The notes: generated by a model from the letters alone, not told the origin. Positions 12,401 to 25,679 are shown, counted from the stretch's first letter. The stretch is DNA of 64,000 nt from Parasponia andersonii (GCA_002914805.1 JXTB01000578.1:50305-114304), one strand, 5' to 3'. Made by a program: numbers and translations.

Positions 12401-15400
12401 GCCACGAACAACTTTCCTGAACTCAAAATCAGTTTCTATATGTATCTGAATGGTGAACCTTTCTTTTGCATACTTGCACAAGACTAAATTTGTCAGTTTT
12501 TGAGATCTATTATGTGCAAAAAAGCAAAAACTATTACCCTTAACAAAAAAGTTGAAATAACAGAAAGGCAAACCTATGAGCAACCAAAAGCATTTTTAAG
12601 ATTAACATAAATGAATAAGAATATAAATATCAAAGACACTGGAAATATTGGTAGGTGCAATTGTGAACTGCACCAATCAGTTAATATCTGAAAGGTTATA
12701 TGTTAAGTTACCTAAAAACAAAGAAATAGCACAGAACAAAAGGAGCATTTTAACGTAACAATAAACAACAGCTTAGGTTTTACCTCAAGTATTTGCAGTC
12801 AGGAGACAGGGTCCCTATGAAATGTTGACAGACGTACTCATATAATCTCCAAGAATCTGTGTCCAGCATACCCTCAGTTGCTGACAGCATTGGTGTGATA
12901 GGAGGATGGTCACCTGCATCTGTTCCTACTCGTGGTTTATGATAACCATCAGCAAGCAGTGTCCGTACATAATTACCCCATGTTGGGTTAGTTGTTAGTG
13001 CACCAAGAGTTCCTTTGAAGTCAAATGAAGAAGGATATGCTGTGCTCTCTGTACGTGGATAGCTACAAAAGCAGCATAAGATAACTGCATGCTATTAGAT
13101 TCCTTAGAAGCAAAAGAAAACTTGACACTGAAAAGGGAATGCCATCTAAAAATTTCAGAACACATCACAAGAGGGAACATCTTTTACACAGACCAGGTTG
13201 CCAGTTTACCAAATTCCACCAGCCAGGCAGATATACTTTTCCAATTTTGTCAATTGTGCAGGCATCTATCTACCTGGACACTGTACTCTGGAACAAGTAG
13301 TTCACTAAGAATTCTCATCATGGGAAACCAACATACAGTAGTTCGATGCAAACCAACATATTGGAGACTAATGCAATCAAATTGTCTAAACTGGTGAAAA
13401 TTTTCTAACATTACCGAAAAAAGGAGAATTTAAATGATAGTTCCAACTACCTGATGAAACCTCGAGTATACAAGCGTTCAGCTATTTGCATAGCCGTTTG
13501 GGGTCCAAGGCCTAATGCACTTGAAGCAACCTGAATTAAAATTTATAATTTAGAAAAAGAAATAAAAAGGGCAATGCATTTGAATCATTTAAGAAAATCA
13601 TATTTTTTTGGGAAGCACTTAGGATAAATTTAGTTAATCCTGTAATTCTCTCTCTCTCTCACTCTATGAAAAATGGAACACAAATTCTGTGAAGCATAAT
13701 AGTTATTACCAATAAAATTTACCTTCTCATTTTGCCTTCATTACTAGTATCCCCCAACCAACCAAAGGGAAAAAAAAAAAAAAAAGACAACTTTATTTCC
13801 TTCAAGAAAAATATTATTTATCTATGCTGGCATAGATGCAAATGCTACTTCATATTGAACTATACATGAAACAAAAACATGATACATTACATAATAACAT
13901 CAATCTCAGTTTGTTCTGACCTTCAGTAGATTCACTGTATTGAGACCAGGAGGACGACTTTTGACTTCCTGCTTTTCTGATACATCAGTGACTTCTACAA
14001 TTCCGTCCTCCATTACTAAGTTTTGAAACATCGTAGCAGCCTGGAAAGCTGACGCATAAGAAAGCATCTCTTTGTAAAGGAAAGATAAGACACAGAAAAG
14101 CAAGGCAGCCTCACATCTAAGTCGAACAACTTCTGACGTTCCCATTCTAGTTGAAGTTCATAGCCGCTTTGTAAAATGTAAGGTCGTAAAGACCAAAACT
14201 TTTCTGGCTTAAATGTGCTGATCTGCAAATAACGTTGTACACAAAACCCAAGGGTGGGAGTTTGGCATGGTCCATAGCTGAAGAAGAACAAATTGTATCA
14301 ATTGACAATGAAAATGAAACAAAACATAACAATGGCTAAATTATGAACTCCCTCACAAAGAAGAAATCAAATTATTGCATTTCTATATATAAAAACTGAA
14401 AAGTATGAAGGAAAAAAACACCGAAAGAAGGAAAGAACATTCAATCAGATAGATGTATGCAATAAATAAAGAAACATTGATACATCCTGATTTTTAGAAA
14501 AATAACGCTCAATACTCCTTGACCAAAACAATTAAAGAATACAACCCCTGGCAAAGTGAACTACAGACATGAATGAAGCACTATCGACTCTGATCCCACT
14601 AAGTAATACATGACTTTGATCCCATAGCAAAATGGATCCAGAGGTAGTTTAACATACTAACTTGCACTTATCACAACATAATGAATAATAAATGGAAAAA
14701 TCCTAAACAAAAAGCAAGGTACAATAAAGAATACATATAAACATGCAAAGAAAATAAGAGAGATTAGAAAACCTACGAGATAACTCTAGAATCAAGATTT
14801 CCATATTTCCCTTGAAAATAATTTGTTTGAAATCGTGTAAATGCAACTCCAACTTTCAAATCAATCTCTTGTCGAGCATCAACTGAGAGCGCCTCATCCT
14901 TATTAGGTTCAACTAGATTATCCATGGCCCTCAAAATGTCTTTCTCAGTAACAGAGGAAAACCGAGCACGAAAAACCTTTCTTCTTGTGTCATTTACATC
15001 AAAGCCAGTACACTCAATAACTGCAATAATAAATTTATTTTAGAGACTTTGATTTGTTACCACTTACCAGCAAATTTACTTGCCTTTAACATCTTAGCAT
15101 GTGGTTATGGATACTCAACATGTCTCGATATGCACCGATCTTAGCATCCAAATGAACTATTATTTCAATTTTCTTCAAATTTGATTAAGATCAATTACTT
15201 CAGCTTGAGTTGACAAACATCAGTCTCATTAGTGTGGTCCTGATTTCTATCCATGCTTATTATAGTAAATCAATCATCTAGTACCGATTTTGTTAAACAA
15301 AAGTACCTCCATATAATATAACACCTTATAATCCTGCACAGAAGAATGCCCTTGCAGCCTTGCTCTATTGTAAAAGAACTTCTTTTAATATTGCTAGGCT

Positions 15401-18354
15401 TACACTGTATTAAGAAAATATTGCATTCACAAGCACCAATAAAATGAAATATTTATCTAAAAGAAAAATAGGTAGCAGAAAGCTACCTTCAAAGCATATA
15501 TTTTCTCCTTCACGATCACAATCCAGCCACAAAACCAAATAACCACAACCACGAGCTTCTTGATTTAAATGCCTACATATATGAGCCTGCACATCAAGAG
15601 AAGCACTCAAAATATATATCATTCAAAAGGCCGGATTTAAGATTCTATGCTTTCAGATTTGTTGAGGGATTGGTTTACTTTAAAGCAGTTTGCTTGTTTA
15701 GCTTTGGTACACTGCTGGTGCCTTTATTGTATTTACAATCATTTTTTTATGTGTTCATGAAGGTTTTTGTTTCTTAGCAATATAGACATATATATATATA
15801 TATCAAAAAACAATTCTAAAATTCAGCACAACTTACGTCATAGAATGTTATAAAATAAAAGTGAAAAATTCCACTTAATTGAACATCAATAAGCAGAGGA
15901 TGACAACGTGCATGCTAATCCATGTTATAAAAATGCATAACAAAAAGTAGCATCGGAAATCTTACAAGTCACAGTCACTATATAACTGAAATCAAGATCC
16001 AGGCACACAAGTTTTAAAAAAATTAAAAAAAAAAGAATAAATAAATAAAAAGGAGGGTCCCCAATTCTGCGCAGCTTATATGTTAGATTTTCCTCCAGTA
16101 TTATGGGGTACTCACTCTAGCATTTCCTACAGTTTGTATATGGCAAACTCGGTTCCCATTTAAAGTCTAAATATCAGAGAAGACAAGAAATTAAACAAAA
16201 TAATCAAAGCATGCCGGCGGGTCAGCCGACTAATTTTTGTAAGAAAACAAATTCAGACTAAATAACAACAATATTGTGCCTTCTTCGAGTAACAGAATAT
16301 AAGGGAAGAGCATATAGGAAACAATAGAAGCAAACAACAAAAGGTACCTTCGGATTTGCTTCGTTCTTAACAATTGGAGCTTGAAATAGATCCAGAGGAT
16401 CAGTTAATGTCCAGTCTTGATATGTTTGTGGAAAATCTACACTAGATTCACAAACAAAGAAGCGCTATATTGGAAAACAGAACAAACTTATTACTGGAGA
16501 AGCATGCCCAAAAAAAAAAAAAACCATATCAGATGAAATGAACAGTGGAAATCAAGTGGAAAATTGCTATCTTTTCTAAGGGAAAGAAACCCGTAGTATT
16601 TACTGAACTTGCATATAAAAACAAATTTTAAGCTTGTAACAGCAATAATTCAGTAATACCATTAGAGCTGAGTATAATGCCAAAAATAAAAGAACAGAAA
16701 CATAAGATAGATTTACATCATTTTGTCACTTCTGCTTCAATTCCTTAATAATACATTGCAATAATATTAAGATCCATTTGTGGTTGCTCTTCTAAGTCAA
16801 ACAACATTCTACGAGAGGATACACTGGCCTCATGAAAAAAAGTAGTATCACCTTTGAATCTTTTATGGACTTGAGAGAAACAGAAATACAAGCTACCTAT
16901 AAACCAAGACTACCAGATTATCAAATCACACAGTCACTTGACAAGCTAAGAGTTAATCTAAATGTATTCTTTATCATTTCAAACCAGTCATATGAAGCGA
17001 TGCAGTAGGCCATTTTGAATTAATATACTACATGCTTCCCATCAATCCAAACTTTTTCACTAAAATCACAATATGTCATGACATCCGGCTGGCAACATTT
17101 TGGACCCGATTTTGGCCATCACTTCTTTGTTAGTGTCAGCCTCCATTTTTCAATATAGTCATAACGGTGGTTCCAACACGATCAATTTTCACATCATTGC
17201 ATTTGAAAAAAGTACTATTTATAATAACAATCGATATTTAAACAATATACTCTACAGATTAAACATCATTATTTAACAAATTACAGTCACATCATTACAG
17301 AAATACCATAAAAAATGACAAGGACCTGAAAATATGCCCAATCACAGATGTTACTCTATAATGCGCCCTGAATCCAAGAAAACTCCCATCAAATTCATGT
17401 ACATCCGTACTACTCCTTCTTGTACTCATCTGTATAATGCACATATTTCTTGAATCATGAATCTTATTAATAACACAAAAAAATTGGTTTAAGAAACAAG
17501 AGAAAGACTAAGACGCAAAACAAAAAGAAAGCATGCCGTTGTAGGGACTGAACAAAAGCATATGAACCTATTATTCTAATGAAACCCAGTCATCTGCAAA
17601 TATAATGAGTACTTGCAGCGCAGCGAAGACTGTTCAACGAGTGAATCAAAGACTGCCTAGCTTTTTCAATGAAAGCACTAAAATACATCAAAAATGGTAT
17701 TGCAGGGAATCTTCCATTGCATGGCTTATGCCTGTCTACATATGTAAAGAAAAATAATATCTAATAAGGACGAGAAAGAAGAATGAGTATTCTATTCAAG
17801 AACACAGCATTTGCAATTCCCCATTGAAATTTGACCTTATCCTCAGTTTTGGAAAAGAATGGAAACATCACTACAACTGTTATTCTTTAACAAAATTATG
17901 CCCTCTGCAGCATAACATGAGTTAAGTTATGGCATAAAAAGGGTGACAATGTTTTCACAGTCCTAGAAATTTAACAACATTACAGTTGTACAGATATTGT
18001 CAACTCCAAAGTAGAGTACCATGCCGAACCCTGAACCATTTTTTTCTCAATTCCAATTCCTTCAACAGTTAAAGAGGCAAAGCCCTCATGAATTCAAGAC
18101 ATACACTACATTTAAAAATAAAAAATGAATAATCGTTCGGCTAAATATCAAAATTATCAAGCCATACACTACATTCTTCTTCTACAAAAGCTATTTGATT
18201 TTTGGCTAACGATGCCATAAATATATAGCCTAAACATACTCGTGATTATCTCTGAAACACATTTTATATACAGTATACAGGTTTTCTCGTGCCCTGCTTA
18301 ATAACCTCAAACACTTTCTTAGCATCCAAACAAAACGTCAACATGTGTGTGTGG

Positions 18355-18387
<33 letters not shown>

Positions 18388-18508
18388 GAGGGAGAGAGAG
18401 AGAGAGAGAGTACTTGACTGCGAGAGAGAGCGGTAGCGATAGAGAGAGCGATGCTAGGCTTCTCGGCGACCTGTAAAGAGGGAAAGGAATGAGAATCTCA
18501 AAAAAAGG

Positions 18509-18558
<50 letters not shown>

Positions 18559-18614
18559 CCTTGGCTATCAGCCATGGACGGGCGCACCATCAAAACTTTG
18601 GGAGGAGGAGCCAT
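9432..18614 (-). CDS. TOP3B: DNA topoisomerase 3-beta (type IA), 15 exons, 868 aa
   Basis: Type IA topoisomerase that cuts one strand through a 5'-phosphotyrosine and passes another. In the TOP3-beta family it works on DNA and RNA, usually with a TDRD3-like partner. Coding exons in transcript order: 18588-18614, 18414-18470, 17326-17429, 16348-16441, 15487-15586, 14777-15020, 14115-14277, 13921-14040, 13451-13530, 12784-13062, 11775-11943, 11306-11434, 10957-11169, 10218-10397, 9432-10079. They sum to 2607 nt with phases agreeing at every GT-AG junction. The TOPRIM fold has E12 in VAEKPS and D116/D118/E120 in [20 protein letters not shown] is the family motif. The catalytic tyrosine is Y331 in FISYPRTE. 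C-terminal tetracysteine zinc ribbons begin at C618/C621/C637/C640 and continue through the last exon, followed by an RG box (837-856) for RNA binding. TOP3-alpha is excluded by this C-terminus. The human orthologue is 862 aa. Confidence 0.97.
11630..11729. repeat. 50-bp tandem duplication inside a TOP3B intron
   Basis: Two consecutive 50-base units starting GAGAGAATGA differ at about three positions. They lie in the intron between the exons 11306-11434 and 11775-11943 and do not touch the splice sites. Confidence 0.9.
18343..18410. repeat. Compound GT/AT/GA microsatellite at the start of TOP3B intron 2
   Basis: A GT-rich run, an AT run of about 14 units and a GA run follow each other and stop one base from the exon-2 splice donor. 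On the gene strand the intron therefore begins GTACTCTCTCT. Length changes here would sit right behind the donor. Confidence 0.9.
18512..18556. repeat. (GA)22 microsatellite in TOP3B intron 1
   Basis: A pure dinucleotide run. On the gene strand it is a CT run inside the 117-bp first intron, between the donor at 18587 and the acceptor before 18470. It may serve as, or extend, the polypyrimidine tract. Confidence 0.92.
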
Positions 18615-19643
18615 GGGTATGGCCTGGGCGATGGTGAAGATGGCTAGGTTAGGAGCTTTGCAAAAACAGAAAAAGCTTTCAATTTAGATTCAAGCTTAGG
18701 GCTCGAAATGCTTTGCTTTCTTCCCTATAGACTCTTTACTAGTTACTACTGACTCACACTGAAACTGAGACTGAAACTGAGAAAAATAAAGAGGAGAGAG
18801 CTTTCTTAGATGAATCGGAATCACAACCGCTGCAAACGGGGATGAAAATGAATTATGGGCCGGCTTGGTCCAGACCGCAGGCTGTTGGGCTACAGACTTT
18901 TGGGTTTCCAACGCTTCTACCGACAAAAACAAAAGAATTACAAAAATACTGTGGGTCATGTTTGTTTTTCAATTTTGTACTGCTTTTTTTAGAAAAATCA
19001 TTTTTTAAAAAGTTTTTAGAAAAATAATATTTTTTTAATAGAAACTAGTTACTAGTATATGAAAACTAGTTCTCAATTACCAGTTATATACCTTTGATTA
19101 TTAGTTATCAGTGATCAAAAACGAATTACCGGTTACTAGTTACTATTTTAGAAAATTATATTTTCTACAAAATTTTAAAAAAATAATATTTTTCTTAAAA
19201 CTACGATACCGAATCTAAAAAATTGAGTCCACCGTATATTTTCAATTCCTTTCTAAAAACACCGTACAAAGCCTAATTTCACTATAATTTTTGGAAAAAT
19301 GTATGGTCCTAACTACACTCAAGTCCAATGTTAATATTCGGCCTATTTGCAAACTCCATCAAAGAAATGGATATGACCGAAAATAATTTGGTACAAAATG
19401 AGTATGTCTCCCTTTGTTTTAACATGACTTGCTTAAATATACTTTTGTTTGGTATTTTTTATTTTTTAAAATAAAAAGAGTGATTGGATCTTCTCAAGAA
19501 TTTGCTTGAAAAAATCCCCTTCTTCCATTTCATGTAAAACAAAAAATACAAATCTGTTTTTCTTCTTCTTCTTTTTATTGCTAAATAGCCGAGTATATCT
19601 ATTTTTACACTTAATATTCCACTTTTATACTAGTTTTAGTTTA
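18615..19643. other. TOP3B upstream region and dispersed AT-rich repeat
   Basis: The first 200-300 bases next to the TOP3B start codon should hold its 5' untranslated region and promoter; no clear TATA box was recognised. From about 18960 to 19300 lies a repeat with ACTAGTTACTA-type words and an ending like CCGTACAAAGCCTAATTTCAC, similar to 6340-6540. No coding frame is supported. Confidence 0.5.
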
Positions 19644-20863
19644 GAGTAACGAGTCTTTTTCACTCTTATTATTTGCTATCAATATGAATTTATCTTTTTA
19701 CTTTTGACTTTATATACAAGTACATCTAAATGATAAAGTTATTCATTTTTTGCCCCCTCAATTTTGACTTTTTATTTAAGTGACCCCTAAATGGTAAAGT
19801 TATTTTTCTTTTACCTCCTCAATTCTAACATCGTTAGAAAACAATTAGTGGACAATGATCAAATATTCTTTTAACTTTTTAAAGAGCTAAATAATGCTCT
19901 TGTTAATTTTTTTTTATTTTATTGAGCATTTTCAAATAATTAGTTTTTTATGATTAAATAAAGGAAAAGAGATAACATCACATTATTTTATATGACTAAA
20001 TATTTATATAAATATATATATATATTAAAAAACAAAACAAAAGGCCTAATCCAATAGTTTTTACTCAAGTCTGATATATATATATATATGATATATTAAA
20101 TATAGTTTTTTGTTGCAATTGTGATATAGTTTCGTTCTGGATATGAATCTACGTCTAAGGAAAAAGCTACACCTTTAATTAGTTTTATTTATGCACGTTA
20201 GAAAATATTATTTTACATCATTTTCCTTTTTTTTTGTATTTAATCATATAAAAATATAGTCATTTCGTCTCATGTCTTTTTACTCTCGGTATGAATTTAC
20301 CCCTTCATTTAGTGAACAAGAAATAAAAAGTCATTTCACCTTCTAAAGAGTTTTTTGGATATAAAATTATGTAGTACTTTTTATTTGACTTTTAAAAATA
20401 TTTTGACATTAATGAATTAACACAAAAACTACTCTATAATGTTTATTTTTTGTTTTATATATGTATATATATACACACACACACATATATATATATATAT
20501 AACATGTACAAATAGTATTTTTTTTTTACCTCTTTTTCATTTCTTTAATTTGTTTAATCATTAAAAAAAACAATTTATTTGGAAATGTTCAATAGAAAAC
20601 AAAAATAATAGAAGACATTTATTTAACTATTTAAAAAGTAAAATGACTATTTGGTTATTTTCCACTAATTTTTTTAATGGTGTTAGAGTTAAAGAGACAA
20701 AAGAAAAAAAAAATTGTCATTTAAGAGCACTTGAATACAAAGTCAAAAGTAAGGGCTAAAAAAAAAATAATTTTGTCATTTAAGGGTACTTGATTACAAA
20801 ATCAAAAGTGAGGGCTAAACTCATACTGATGGTAAATGTCAGAAGGCAAAATGACTAGCTAAT
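19644..20863. mobile_element. 1.2-kb Mutator-like foldback element with target duplication
   Basis: The left arm (19644-about 19870) and right arm (about 20640-20863) are inverted copies over more than 200 bases. Matching words include TTTTGACTTT, TCAAGT/ACAAGT, TAAATGATAAA and ATTAGTGGA. Each arm also contains two copies of a roughly 65-base subrepeat. The flanks carry TTTAGTTTA on both sides (19635-19643 and 20864-20872, the match extending to TTTTAGTTTA), a 9-bp duplication as made by Mutator-type transposases. The interior has no transposase; a further diverged subrepeat copy lies near 20270-20350. Confidence 0.78.
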
Positions 20864-21517
20864 TTTAGTTTATATAATGAGTGTTAGAATTTTTACTGTC
20901 AAATTCGATACATTATATTTTACATTTGATATATCAGTAGACATATCGACCATTTTGTTACGACATTTACTTAAAATTAGCCCAAAATTCAGTCATTTTG
21001 CTATGTGTCGCATGATAAATTTTAGAATTACTTTTTTGTGCTTGGAGTAAACCTACTAGAGATAGAATTAAGTCTTTTTGGAAAAAAAAAAATTTGGCAC
21101 TAAGATGGGTGTACAGTTTGCCCTTTAATAACAAACCTTAAAACTAATAAGTCGAAAAAAATAAATAATATTATTTTAGTTGTTCGAGCAATAAATCCTT
21201 GTTCTCTTGAAGGTCCGTATTATATAGGACATTTCCAAGTTGCTTAATAAGCTCAATGATATTAGTTGCTGTTTTATCCCAAATCTAGGGAACTCTATTT
21301 CTAATAACCTTGCCCGTTATGTTTTGAACCAAGAAGAATCATTAGAAACTCCATATTGGGTTTCTTGTACTTGAATGTTTATTAATTTGTAATGAAAAGA
21401 ATCGTAAAAAGAAAGGATTTCAAGAGTAATAAGAATTAATTAAACTATGGGTTATCCCTTCCGAATTTGCAAAATTGTCTCTTTTAAACTTTGTGCAATA
21501 TAATCCTTTTTTTAAAA
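20864..21517. other. AT-rich spacer without recognised features
   Basis: No open frame, RNA gene or clear repeat structure was recognised in this segment apart from homopolymer runs. Confidence 0.5.
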
Positions 21518-21975
21518 AAATAATTACAGTTTTATACCTTGTGTTTTAGTTATTATCAACATAAACTTGTAACAAAATTATACCCTCTTTGGGTCAAACT
21601 CTAATTTTGACAATTGAGTTTATCAAAATACCATTTTAAATTTTAAAAATATATATTTTAAAACTTAATTTGAAGTTTAAAAAAACTTAAAATAAATAGC
21701 TAAAAGAACAAATATTTTAAAAAATACAAAAATTAAATATTATTTGTAAAACCGTTTATCAATTTTATATGTATTTTAAATATGATTTCTTTCAAAAACT
21801 ATATACTTATATTTTTAAGGGTATTTTGGTAAATATAATAATTAAAATTGGTATTTAACCCATAGAGAATATAAATTTATTACAAGTTCAAAATCTGAAA
21901 ATCAATGTTGATAATAACTAAAATACAATATATAAATTGAACAAATAATCAAAATGCAAGGTATAAAAATATAAT
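21518..21975. repeat. MITE of the same inverted-repeat family as the next element
   Basis: TTTTATACCTTGTGTTTTAG on the left and its inverted counterpart near 21905-21963 (ending CAAGGTATAAAAATATAA) define a hairpin element of about 450 bp. Both arms share ATTATCAACAT words with the arms of the element starting at 21976 and with the copy at 43355-43700. The exact termini are uncertain because the next element sits at its right end. Confidence 0.6.
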
Positions 21976-22084
21976 GGGATATTATCATTTTTATACCTTG
22001 TATTTTGACACTTTATTCAAATTATACCTATAGTTTAGTTATTATCAACATTGACCCTTAGATTTGAAATTTGTTACAAGACCG

Positions 22085-23500
22085 AATGACTAATCGATTA
22101 TTGGGGCTAAATGGGTTTTTAGAAATAAAGTAGATGAATATGGGGTGATTGTGAGAAACAAAGCTATATTAGTGGTTCAAGGTTTCAATCAAGAAGAAAG
22201 TATCGATTATGAAGAAACCTTTGCACCTGTAGCAAAATTAGAGTCCATAAGGATGCTCTTAGCATTTGTATGTCATAAAGATTTCCTTCTATACCAAATG
22301 GATGTTAAGAGTACATTTCTAAATTTATAAATTTTAAAAGAAGTATATATAACCCAACCCCCAGTTTTCAAAATCATAAGTATCCGAATCATGTTTCCAA
22401 ATTGAAAAAGGCTCCCTATGATTTAAAGTAAGCTCCTAGAGATTAGTATAATAGATTGAGTAAATTTTTTATTTCAAATGGTTTCACTAGAGAAAAAGTG
22501 GATTCTACTCTTTTTATAGAATGAAAAAGGGGAGAAATGATTTTAGTTCAAATTTATGTTGATGATATTATTTTTAGTGCTACTAATATTTCTCTTTGTG
22601 AAGAATTTTCAAAATGTATGCATGATGAGTTAAAATGAGTATGATAGGAGAACTCGAATTTTTCTTCAGACTTCAAATCAAACAAAGCAAAGAATGTATT
22701 TTCATCAATTAATCCAAGTACATCAAGAATATGCTCTAGAAGTTTGACATAGAAAACTCAAAATCAATGAGAATACCTATGAGCTCTACAATCAAGCTTG
22801 ATAAAGATGAAAATGGTAAAGCAGTAGATATTACTAAATATCGAGGTATGATCGGTTCACTTCTTTACTTAATTACTAGTAGACTAAATATAATGTTTAG
22901 CGTTTGTCTATATACTAGATTTCAATCCAATCCTAAGGAATCACAACTTAGTGCAGCAAAATATATATTGAAATATTTGTATGGCACTATGGATCTAGGA
23001 TTATGGTATTCAAAAGGTACACACTTTAACATTATAAGTTTTTCGGATGCGGACTATACCGATTGTCAAACAAACTGCAAGAGCACTAGTGGTACTTGTT
23101 ATTTTCTTGATTATTCACTTGTGTCATGATTAAATAAGAAATAAAATTATGTTGCTCTTTCTACTACTGAAGCTGAATATATCTGAATATATCTCTGTTG
23201 GTAGTTATTGTGCTCAAATTCTTTGGATAAAACAAACTTTCATGGATTTTGGAATGTATTATAAACATATATCTATTAAATATGATAATACTATTGCTAT
23301 TAATTTGTCTAAAAATCCAATTTTACATTCACGAGCTAAGTATATCATTTTCTTCGTAATCATATGTAAAAAAGTGAGATTGTACTTGAGTTTATTTGTA
23401 CAGAAAAACAACTAGTTAATATCGTCACTAAATCTCTTAACAGGGATTGTTTTTACATGATTGAACTTGGCATGATTAATTATAATGAGCTTTATTGATT
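22085..23500 (+). pseudogene. Sirevirus-type Ty1/copia RT and RNase H, broken
   Basis: Starts abruptly in the RT domain (GAKWVFRNKVDEYG, then LVVQGFNQEESIDYEETFAPVAKLESIRML). It continues through QMDVKSTFLNL, a YVDDI-type motif near 22556-22570, the connection region (22767-23129) and RNase H residues (about 23150-23415), ending in VNIVTKSLNRDCF-like coding near 23450. Stops and frameshifts occur at about 22328, 22380-22450, 22637 and 23127. Gag, protease, integrase and the 5' LTR are missing. The downstream envelope-like frame and the LTR style place it with Sireviruses. Non-functional. Confidence 0.88.
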
Positions 23501-24073
23501 TTTCCTTTTTTTTAAATGTTGCTTATTTTGTTTTGAATGTTTACCAAATAACTATTTATGTTTTTAATGTTACTTTGATATTTTCGTCATTAAAAAGCTA
23601 TTTTGAACTGAATTATTGCCGAAATCTCGCAGACCAAAAATTCGGTCTATAGAAAAATTGTTCGAGAAAGACAGTTCTCTCTAAAAGAATCGGCAGACTG
23701 AAACTGGGTTTTCGATTTGCTGAAATCGCACAGTTCTGCATATATTTAAGCCATTTTGATGTTTTTTTCTTCACCATTTTTTTTTATTTTCTCTCAACCG
23801 AAACCTCTCTCTCTCATGCTATATTCTCACCTCTTTTCATTCCCACTCAATTTCCTCACCAAATCACCTTTTCATGACTTATTCTCATCTCTTCTCATTC
23901 CCACTCAATTTCCTCACCAAATCTCTCAATTTTCTCCCAACTATAATTGATCTCATCGTTTTTTCACTCTCAATTCTTGTTTTCAATACTGTTTTGCATC
24001 AAAATATGACTTCTTTTTCTTCCAAACTCTAGAATTCCAAAAATTCTTTTTGTTTGAGTCTATTTTTGATCAA

Positions 24074-25288
24074 ATGGCTCCTAGAAAGGAAAACTCAAGA
24101 TGTAAAGGGAAGGAAATTCGTCCTGAGGAATAAGAACAACGCACTAAGATACGATTTGACACTTCTTTTCTTGAATCTCATGCTCTCATGACTAGGTATA
24201 AAGAAATATTTTCCAAAAAGAGTATTATTTGGGGTAGAAAATTCAATTTTAGAGATTTATCATATGTCAATTTTTTTGATTATACTGAAAGTATGGGATG
24301 GACTGAATTCTACTTCATTAGGGAGATAGGGTATCCTAGGATGGTTAGAGATTTTTATGCCTAAATAAACATCTCTAGAGGACAACATGCTATCTTTGGT
24401 TCCCTCAAGGGCATAGATTTTTTTATTATTGAACAGCTCTTTGTTGATATCCTACATCTTTCTATGGATGGTTATAAATTTTCTATTACCAGCACTTGGA
24501 TTATGATCGAGGATTTTGTTCCTCAACAAGCCCTACTCCGTGTTTGTTCCCTTGATAGTTTTCAACCTAAGCTTCGTGTCATTGATCTTGCTCTAGAGGC
24601 TAGGATTCTCTTTCAATTTGTGTCTCAAAACATGATCCCTAGAGCTGGTCATAAGGATGCACCCACTTTTGGTGATATCTATTTCATTGACTCCATTCTT
24701 GTTAGAAGAAGGCTTAATTTACTATTCTTTATTCTTCATAAGATGATCAATACTATAGAGAATAGGAAATCTTTTCTTCCTTATAGTTTCCTTCTCACTC
24801 GCATCTTCTAACATTTCAATATCTCGACCATTGATGAGGCTGAGCGCAAATATTGGTCTATAGATGTGGAGATCAATAACAAGACTTTCAGTCTTATGGG
24901 CTTCACTTTTATCAACAATACTTGGGTGACCAAGACCAGATAAGCACATGAGCAAGAGGTTGAGACTCAATAAGAAGTGGGAGGTAGTAGAGTTGCTGAA
25001 GGCACTGAGGAGGCCCATGTTGAGGAGGTTCATGCATAATAGGAAGGCACCCCCGCTCAATTGTTTGACTACACTAAAGCCTTCAACAGCCTCTCAGAAC
25101 GCCTCCACACCATCCAACTTGACATTCAACATTTGCTTGACACTGACTTAGAACACTTCTAGATTCTATCAGCTGATGTCAACTTTGTCTAGCAACAACA
25201 AGAATGTCAATTTCAGATTATCTAAGATCAGTAGAACGAGATGATGAGGATGATGCAGTCTTACTTTGGGCATTTTCCTTTTCCTTAG
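24074..25288 (+). pseudogene. Sirevirus envelope-like / plant transposon-protein domain ORF, broken
   Basis: An ATG at 24074 opens a frame that can be followed, with about ten stop codons, to 25288. Features are a basic start (MAPRKENSRCKGKEI), a globular middle with FDTSFLESHALMTRYKEIF and MGWTEFYFIREIGYPRMVRDFYA, a clear stretch 24464-24811, and a hydrophilic C-terminal part with heptad-like residues (DYTKAFNSLSERLHTIQLD), suggesting a coiled coil. Its place between copia pol and the 3' LTR matches the extra ORF of SIRE1-like Sireviruses, often called envelope-like although an envelope role is unproven. The middle also resembles the 'putative plant transposon protein' domain. Decayed and not expressed as a full protein. 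Confidence 0.68.
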
Positions 25289-25679
25289 TTACCTTTTTTT
25301 TATTTTTGTTTTTGTTTTCTGTGGATTGTTGTTTATTATTATCTTTTTTTGTATGAACTTCTTATCTGCTTTACAATGAATGTTTTGTTTGCTTTACTAT
25401 TCTCTTTTATACATTATTTTGATAATATCAAAAGAAGAAGAAGAATTTGGGCGATTTAAATCTTTTCTCAATTGGTATCTATGAGTATTTCAATCTCAAT
25501 TTCGATTAATTCTAATGAACAACATATTCAAAATATGCACTTTTTACAAGTTTAAGGGGGAGTTCTTACTTTTTAAATTAGGAATATTTTGAGGGGGAGC
25601 TTTACAAGTCGGTCAGGATGCTTATCTCTACTTATTTTTCATTCCCTATTTTCTTTAAATCAAATATTTGTTATCATCA

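Noticed and set aside
13906..14332. Several overlapping minus-strand frames as separate genes
   Set aside because: They are neighbouring TOP3B exons with read-through into introns.
16437..16441. Splice acceptor TAG five bases further downstream (exon starting at 16436)
   Set aside because: It would break the frame from exon 3. Using the CTAG acceptor before 16441 restores S-V-D-F-P and the phase.
9432..18614. TOP3-alpha or bacterial-type topoisomerase I as identity of the minus-strand gene
   Set aside because: The tail has the beta-type tetracysteine series and an RG box and lacks GRF-type zinc fingers. The conserved segments and total length match the TOP3-beta family throughout.
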